Shown here one piece after another: positions 58,120-64,000 of a stretch of 64,000 bases of DNA. Position 1 is the first letter of the stretch. The number at the start of each line of letters is the position of its first letter. The notes under the pieces are model-generated. The model saw nothing but the letters and a program-made list of their open reading frames with translations, was not told the DNA's origin and searched no databases. This DNA comes from Icerya purchasi (lineage: Eukaryota; Arthropoda; Insecta; Hemiptera; Monophlebidae), in the NCBI GenBank assembly GCA_039619475.1, contig CM077115.1:153487774-153551773 (forward strand), in the 5' to 3' direction. A program made the position numbers and the translations under genes.

Positions 58120-58680
58120 TTCTAGTTCGGAAGTTCTTTTACCGAAACGAAAAACCGCATAAATTCCTCTGTAATAATTAAGGCTATATTTATTATATAT
58201 AGAATACAAATTTCGCTTAAAAATTATTAAATCGACGGTAAAAAACAATTTACTTTATAATACATTATAAAACGAAATTGTTACACGGGTTATAAATGAT
58301 AATTGTAGATAATTACACAACTTAGTTTTTATATCTAAAATTTAATGGCTAATTATTAACGTGCGTGAAATAAATTTTCATTCGAAGTCGGCAAAACGCC
58401 GATCGCAATAAAACCTCACATTTACAGTAGGAGAATATTCCTCTTTTTAGTCTATTTCGATCGAGTGGAGCCATACTGAGAAGCTGACAGAAGCACCATC
58501 GAGAAAACGAAAATTTTCTTTAACGTATCGAATACGACTTATAGTATATAACTCTACACATGTTAGAAGTAAACATGACTTAAATGGTTTTCTTTTTAAA
58601 TCATCGCCACTGTTGACCATTTTTATTACGGCACAATTTAAAAAATAATAATACAACGAGTGCATTCAAATTTCCTCCAA
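58120..58680. other. No recognisable gene
   Basis: AT-rich spacer between palindrome and satellite, nothing identified. Confidence 0.5.
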
Positions 58681-58689
58681 AGAAATAAT

Positions 58690-59290
58690 TCGGGTCCATT
58701 TCAACAGCCCCCCCACTTTAATATTTTTTTTTCATATATAGTGCAATCGTTTGTGCATCGTTTGTGCAGAAATGTGCACAAAGTTCCATCGTTTGTGCAC
58801 ATTCCTATCCCGAGATATTAAAGAAAAACAGTTGGGGGGGCTGTTGAAACGTTGGCCCCCCCACTTTGGAATTTTTTATCAAAATATAGTGCAATCGTTT
58901 GTGCATCGTTTGTGCAGAAATGTGCACAAAGTTCCATCGTTTGTGCACACCCCCCTCCCGCGATATTAAAGAAAAATGGTGGGGGGGCTGTTGAAACGTT
59001 GGCCCCCCCACTTTAATATTTTTTTTCAAAATAAACTGCAATCGTTTGTGCATCGTTTGTGCAGAAATGTGCACAAGGTTTCATCGTTTGTGCACATTCC
59101 TACCCCGCGATATACAAGAAAAACGGGTGGGGTGGGGGCTGTTGAAACATTAGCCCACCCCTATATTAATATTTTTTTGTAAAATATGGTGCAATTGTTC
59201 GTGCTACGTTTGTGCAGAAATGTGCACAAATTTTCATCGTTTGTGCACATCTTTATTCCACAATATTGAAGAAAAATAGTTGGTGCTCGT
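58690..59290. repeat. ~150-bp satellite, four copies, G7/C7 junction hairpins
   Basis: Units aligned on GTGCAATCGTTTGTGCATCG start at 58,741, 58,889, 59,036 and 59,189 (periods 148, 147, 153). Each unit has GTTTGTGCA words, the palindrome TGTGCACA, CGATATTAAAGAAAAA-like text and a junction GGGGGGGCTGTTGAAACG followed by TTGGCCCCCCCAC that can fold as a G7/C7 hairpin. The fourth copy is the most diverged. Both strands give open frames through it (for example CNCRNVHKV-like repeats), which I take as periodicity, not genes. Confidence 0.9.
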
Positions 59291-60019
59291 TTAATACAAA
59301 AATCGAAACAAATATCACTTAGAAAGCTGTTGATTAATTACAATTTTGAAATATAATGTTTTGATTTTGTAAAACTTTAAGAAGACTATTACAAATGTTA
59401 AATTCAATTTTGTTAAGGAATTTATTTAGTTACAATTAGGTAAATTTTTGAAAAACAGTATTGAGTTTTTTTTCCTTTTTAGCAACCCGAAAGAAAATTC
59501 AATTGGACCATTTGGATTTTAAGAAGACAAATAAGGACTATTATAAAAATATCAAACGAACTAGACGACATAACTGATAAGCTATTTATTTGCTATACTG
59601 TTTTCTCTACTGAGCGGGTAAATTTTTACGAGCAATAAATACTGGTTGTTGCTAATTTTTGGGTGACGCGTGTTAAAAGGGACCTAATTCAGTTACGGGT
59701 AATTGTACATGAAACGTGATTGTGTTAATACGACCACCAGAAACAGTTTTTAATTCAGCCCTGTAAAAAAAAAAAAAAAAATCAGCCCTGTAAAAAATGT
59801 TGGGATAATTTGTTTTTTTTAAATTTCTTTACCGGGTGTTTCTTGAGAACTAGTCAACAAAAAGGCTGCCGCTGGTTATTGTTTTACTGTTTAATAGAGT
59901 GCGTTTTTGCTCTATCGGCAAAGATCGTTTTCATTTATTGACGCGTTTGAGTTGTTTTCGCTACAGGCAGAATTTCATATAAAATATAATCAGCGTTTGT
60001 CGCACATATCTTTTTTCAT
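59291..60019. other. No recognisable gene
   Basis: AT-rich. A small direct duplication TCAGCCCTGTAAAAAA occurs twice around an A run (59,756-59,800). Nothing else. Confidence 0.5.
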
Positions 60020-60110
60020 TCTAGGAATGTTTTTTTTTTTTTTTTTTTTTTTTTGAACATGTCGGCTAGGACGTTTAAATCATAAAGTGTTTATTTTATA
60101 ATAGCAGTCG
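60020..60110 (-). mobile_element. RNH-LINE-like 3' end with poly(A)
   Basis: Minus strand: AAACGTCCTAGCCGACATGT then TC and a ~25 bp A run (T run 60,028-60,054 on plus). It matches the end at 26,755-26,830 and resembles tails of the RNH-LINE copies. Confidence 0.45.
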
Positions 60111-61970
60111 TAATGTTGACTGGGTATTCAAAAAAATCTGAACCACTTGTGTGCAGTATTCCAATTAAAATCAGCTCATTTTTAGTTTAAATTTTTAGCA
60201 TCTTCTATACAAAATCGGGCGTTTGTTCGTGAGAAGTTTAGTTGATTCTGTTTTTTTCTGTTTATTTCCTACGATCAGTGGATTAAATATTCTTCATAAC
60301 AAATAGTGAGTAAACTAAAATATTTGTATTTCAATATAATATTTTGTACTATTCTGCGTATTATATTTGAAAAAATTATTTTTAATTATATATTTTTGGA
60401 ATAAATTTCTTGTGATTTCTTAGATATCTATGTTCCATTTACATTTAATAACATCAAGAAAATTAGAGGTGAAATATATTAATTTGAATGTATTTTGGCT
60501 TCTCATAAAATTTGTTGAAAATTTTCTATTTTTGTTATGTTTTATTTAAAGGGAATTTATATTAACACTTCTGAGTATTCTTTTTTTCTTCTTCGCAGTA
60601 TATTTAAATTTTTTGTTGTTTCACTTTTATTTTTATTTCAGTAAATTTATTTCTACATAATCAGAATTATTTTCATTAAACCAATACATATTTACCGATT
60701 TTATTGGTGAATTTTAATAATCGTTTTTTTATATTTTTTACCATAAGGTAGATTTAATATTGAAATTTAGTGTTTTTACAAAACATCTGAACGATTTTAT
60801 AATTTCTAAAACTGCATAATGAAATTTTTTGTTTTGACATAAATTATTACCTACTTTGCGATTTTAAAGTAAACTTCTTTTCCAAAAAATTGGCCAGCAT
60901 TAATTTTTTTATATAAAATTTGTTTTTTATTTTTATGTTTTCTATTAAATATTAGCAACATGAGCGAACAGAAATAATGGATACATTACCTATAATTTTT
61001 ACAGGCAGTCCTTTTTGGGCACAGTTCATTTTCTACACAAAAAAATATTAAAAAAATGTTAAACTTTTCAGTATAATTCGGAGGAATAGAGCTGTAAATA
61101 TTTCAATAGGTCCCATGCAAACGATACTTAGTTATTTTTGCTGAACTGGACAAAAATTATCGTTTATTTTCTCTATTTATTTTACCGATTTACTTTTAGT
61201 TTTTATATTTCTAATTTCTGTAGTTTGCTGTTATTGGTATTATGAACGTTTGTCTTGGTTTGGCTTATACAAGCGCACCTTTGAATACGTTTTGTCCAAA
61301 GCGGTAATACTTGTCTTTCACGCGGGAATGCGAGTTTTTCCTACATTTTCGTGCGAAAGACAGTTATGATCACTTCGGAATAAACATGTTGATTTTTACT
61401 TCTTTTTTGCTTTCCGTCAAAATTTTAAATTAAAATTTAAAAACTGATCAATAGATTTTTATAAATTTTCAACTTTATACTTTCATTACAAAAAAAAAAA
61501 AATTAGGGCAGTTAAAAATGGAGATATTCACATTTAAAAACTACTTCATTTGTAACTGTATGCCGCGGAAAATAATGAAAGCAAGTACAAAAATAATAAT
61601 ATTTAAAATAAATAATTTCTCACTGAATATTTTACAAACATTTATCTGTCAGTCTATACTTGCTAGTAATAAATATTAATAAAAAATTATTAACTGAACT
61701 TAGGAAAAGATGCAAATACATAATGGAGTAAAGTAAAATTGCGGATTAAAAACATAATTATAAAACTTTTATAACTGAAAAATATTATTAATGAAAACAA
61801 TATTTGTAAAGTACAAAAATGATCAAAAATATTTACTAACAGTTCACAGTTATTTATTTACTTACATTAGTGATGAATATTAATAAAAAATTTCAAACGT
61901 AAATGATTTTTGACAATATTTATCTATAAAATTTCAAACTTTTGGATTTGTATTTTATGCTTAATATCAA
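60111..61970. other. No recognisable gene
   Basis: Very AT-rich, no open frame of note and no repeat recognised. Confidence 0.5.
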
Positions 61971-61972
61971 AC

Positions 61973-62045
61973 TGCCATAGCGTTGTTGGTTGGGATGCGG
62001 TGTTTTATTTGAGTAGGAACTGGTTTGAACCCTGCTGCAGCATAT
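61973..62045 (+). repeat. tRNA-like sequence, SINE head or tRNA pseudogene
   Basis: TAGCGTTGTTGGTTGGGATG resembles a polymerase III A box (tRNA pattern TAGCGCAGTTGGTTAG..), and GGTTTGAACCC 30 bp later matches a B box (GGTTCGAATCC pattern). The 3' flank CTGCTGCAGCA could pair partly with the 5' CTGCCATAG. Spacing fits a tRNA. The cloverleaf is imperfect, so a tRNA-derived SINE or pseudogene is more likely than a working tRNA. Confidence 0.45.
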
Positions 62046-63318
62046 TAAAAACTAATTATCATTGCACTTGGTTAATGTCCGAAAAAAAACCAAAAATAAT
62101 CACAAATTGTAATTTTTTGATCTTTTAAAATATCACTGTGGAAATATTCTTTGCACTGTTTCAAAATCTCGATGTTATTAATGATAATATAATTGCTGCT
62201 ACTGTTAGTCATTTACGAAGATAAAAAAAAATTAATTTGTGCATAGTCCGATAAAATGAAGACTTCTAGTTTCCAGACGCTTGTCCTTCTGTAATGACGC
62301 AGTTTTTGTGTTCTACCTATTGCTGTTCTCTGTCAACTGTATCGAAAAAAATAAAATAAAGTTGAATACTTTCACCGTTAAAGAGGAACTTCGGAGATGT
62401 CACATACTCGGAAGTATTACTAACACGAAAAAAATAATCGTTATATATAGCCAATTAGTTATTTATTATATACATTTACTTCGTTTAAATTTACCACGTG
62501 TAACTTGCTCTGACGTGTTATGCCATTTCTATTAAGCAATATTTTCGAGTATTTACTTAAAGTTTAGAATTCATTTCATTTCTAATTTCCCTCTGTACTG
62601 GTGCGCGCTCGTATGAGTGTAAGAATATTTTAGTCAGGTGAACAAAATTGTTAACTTATCGAGAACAATTTAACGTTGCTTTTTGCTCGAATTAACAAAT
62701 AAATAAATAGTTTTAACCTTTTATGACATAGTAAAACCGGAGAAAATAAATGTAATATAAAATTATTTCCTACACCACCGGTAAAAAACATTGATGCGTA
62801 AAATTTCTCAAATATACCTGTAAATATAAAATGCAAGTCGATTGTGCGCCGTAATAATAACCGTAGTAAGTTGTAAATGTATTTTTAAATATTCATGTAT
62901 TAGGAAAGTAGGCCTTCTATAAGTTCGCGGGCCAACCCTTTGCATTTTTAATTGTTTTATTTTGTGAATTTTTAAAGTAATTGCAATACCACATAATATT
63001 TACTTTTTTAAAGGGGGATATGAATACGTTAATCATAAAAATTACGTCTGAAATAAAATATTCTTACGAAATTCTAATTATTTTGTAAATGGAACATAGC
63101 CTTAACTATTTGCATTAGCGGAGCTTTCAAAGGCAAAAATTTTTTTAATAAATCCACTAAAATTAAAAACAAAATAATTTTTATAACGTTCAATAGATTT
63201 ATCCTCGTTAAAGTTGTTCAAATAATTTATGTTATACAGAAGGTAATTATTTGCATCTCAAAATTAAAAAGAAGTTATAAATATATTTTTACAGGATATT
63301 TCCAATATTAAAGTAAAT
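62046..63318. other. No recognisable gene; upstream of the terminal ORF
   Basis: AT-rich. The frame at 62,281-62,535 has no recognisable domain. A possible splice acceptor (AATATATTTTTACAG, AG ending near 63,293) sits 26 bp before the ATG of the terminal ORF. Confidence 0.4.
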
Positions 63319-64000
63319 ATGCCACGTCACTTAAGGGTATCTCTGGATAGAATTGCCGATGAAATTAAAAAGCATCTACAAATTATATTTGACGAAGAAA
63401 AAGTCTGCATTGGACCATCAAACCCTGTTTGGAATGCCATAGCTAAAGATTTAAATTATGAAATTTCACCGAAATCATTGTATACTATGGTTAAATGTAA
63501 TAGAAATAGTATATTAACTAAGTTAGGTATCAGTATTTTTGAAGATATACAACAGATAGATGAAACTGTGGACGGAAAAAAAAATGAAAAAAGTAGTGAA
63601 TCTTCTGCGACTGATTATTTAGAAAATGAGGAGAAATTAAAATTTACATTCAAACTAACTGCTGAAGAGTGGAGCAGCGTACAATATCGCGATATTATTT
63701 ACAATGAGAAGAGATCAAATATCACTAGCGGGAAACGTTACAGTATTTTAAAGCCTCACTCCTGGGCTAATTTATTCCACAAATATTTTTGGCAAGAAAC
63801 AAGACTTCCTTGTTCTTTAATGTATAAAAGAGCAAAAGTATATGAGGACGGATTAAATTATTGTATTTTCATTGCTGTCTGCACTTCATGTAAAAGCAAA
63901 TTAAAAGGTATTCTTGCAAAAAAACCAGTACTGAATTCTGTAGCTGTATTCAGTTGTACATATCGAGGAAATTTTAATAATTGTAAGCCGATAAAGAAAA
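63319..64000 (+). CDS. Partial protein, possibly DNA-transposon (MULE-like) encoded
   Basis: An open frame of at least 227 codons from ATG 63,319, still open at the window edge. Start MPRHLRVSLDRIADEIKKHL; a small helical domain with GPSNPVWNAIAKDL follows; an acidic low-complexity linker at about residues 83-105; then KPHSWANLFHKYFWQETRLP, CSLMYKRAKVY, CIFIAVCTSCKSKLKGILAK and CTYRGNF..CKPIKK. The W..H..FW...RLPC...KRAKVY...C..C...LKG pattern is like an uncharacterised family in aphids, ants and Hydra that I associate with Mutator-like (MULE) transposases; the paired cysteines suggest a zinc-binding module before a catalytic domain. No stop or frameshift, so it is the only long intact frame besides LINE ORF1. 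It is undecided whether this is host or transposon. Confidence 0.6.
   Translation, partial: MPRHLRVSLDRIADEIKKHLQIIFDEEKVCIGPSNPVWNAIAKDLNYEISPKSLYTMVKCNRNSILTKLGISIFEDIQQIDETVDGKKNEKSSESSATDYLENEEKLKFTFKLTAEEWSSVQYRDIIYNEKRSNITSGKRYSILKPHSWANLFHKYFWQETRLPCSLMYKRAKVYEDGLNYCIFIAVCTSCKSKLKGILAKKPVLNSVAVFSCTYRGNFNNCKPIKK

Noticed and set aside
58751..59182. ORFs on both strands of the satellite
   Set aside because: Unit lengths of 147, 148 and 153 give changing frames; the peptides merely repeat the satellite.
58690..59290. G-quadruplex-forming region
   Set aside because: Only one G7 run per ~150 bp, not four nearby runs; a G7/C7 hairpin is the better reading.

Overview
The window is AT-rich eukaryotic DNA that reads as a repeat graveyard from an insect genome. 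A hymenopteran host is my best guess, but it rests only on the mixture of elements (Jockey/I-, CR1- and RTE-type LINEs, mariner, hAT, TTAA-flanked DNA elements, a Helitron-like repeat, an LTR element). I found no bacterial-style genes, operons or CRISPR array, and no complete host gene. Almost every recognisable open reading frame belongs to a transposable element, and most are broken.

Layout. 1-4.0 kb (minus strand): one end of an LTR retroelement, with a ~1 kb LTR bounded by TGTAA...TTACA, five tRNA-primer-site-like modules in its leader, a gag-like ORF, and GC-richer tandem repeats running off the left edge. 4.1-4.7 kb: hAT remnant. 5.3-7.4 kb: LINE scraps. 8.1-14.2 kb: the best-preserved element, a CR1/Jockey-group LINE with intact ORF1 (PHD-like finger plus RNA-binding region), an extra truncated endonuclease ORF, ORF2 (endonuclease and reverse transcriptase) broken by one stop codon, and a repeat-bearing 3' UTR. 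14.5-15.5 kb: RNase H piece of a second LINE family. That family recurs at about 5.9, 40.3, 45.9, 46.3-48.9, 52.1-52.9 and 55.9-57.2 kb, with probable bare 3' ends near 26.8 and 60.1 kb.

23.5-26.0 kb holds two opposite-strand relics resembling proteins of Polinton/adintovirus-like elements, next to a mariner transposase remnant that lacks its third catalytic Asp region. 29.7-31.1 kb is a Helitron-like repeat containing two long palindromes whose arms carry hammerhead-ribozyme-like core motifs (CTGATGA ... GAAA). 31.4-32.5 kb is a TTAA-bounded, piggyBac-like non-autonomous element. 34.5 kb is a small foldback element. 35.5-36.7 kb is a LINE with two frameshifts. 43.9-44.5 kb is a diverged ~310 bp tandem duplication. 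51.0-52.0 kb is a minus-strand reverse transcriptase relic. 57.7-58.1 kb is a long palindrome, and 58.7-59.3 kb is a ~150 bp satellite with G7/C7 hairpins at its junctions. At 62.0 kb there is a tRNA-like (SINE-head) sequence. From 63.3 kb an open frame runs off the right edge and may be a DNA-transposon protein.

Possible host coding signal is limited to one 83 bp exon candidate at 55.4 kb with good splice sites. The rest is best read as intergenic or intronic DNA filled by nested, mostly dead elements. All family assignments come from reading translated motifs by eye; no database search was possible.
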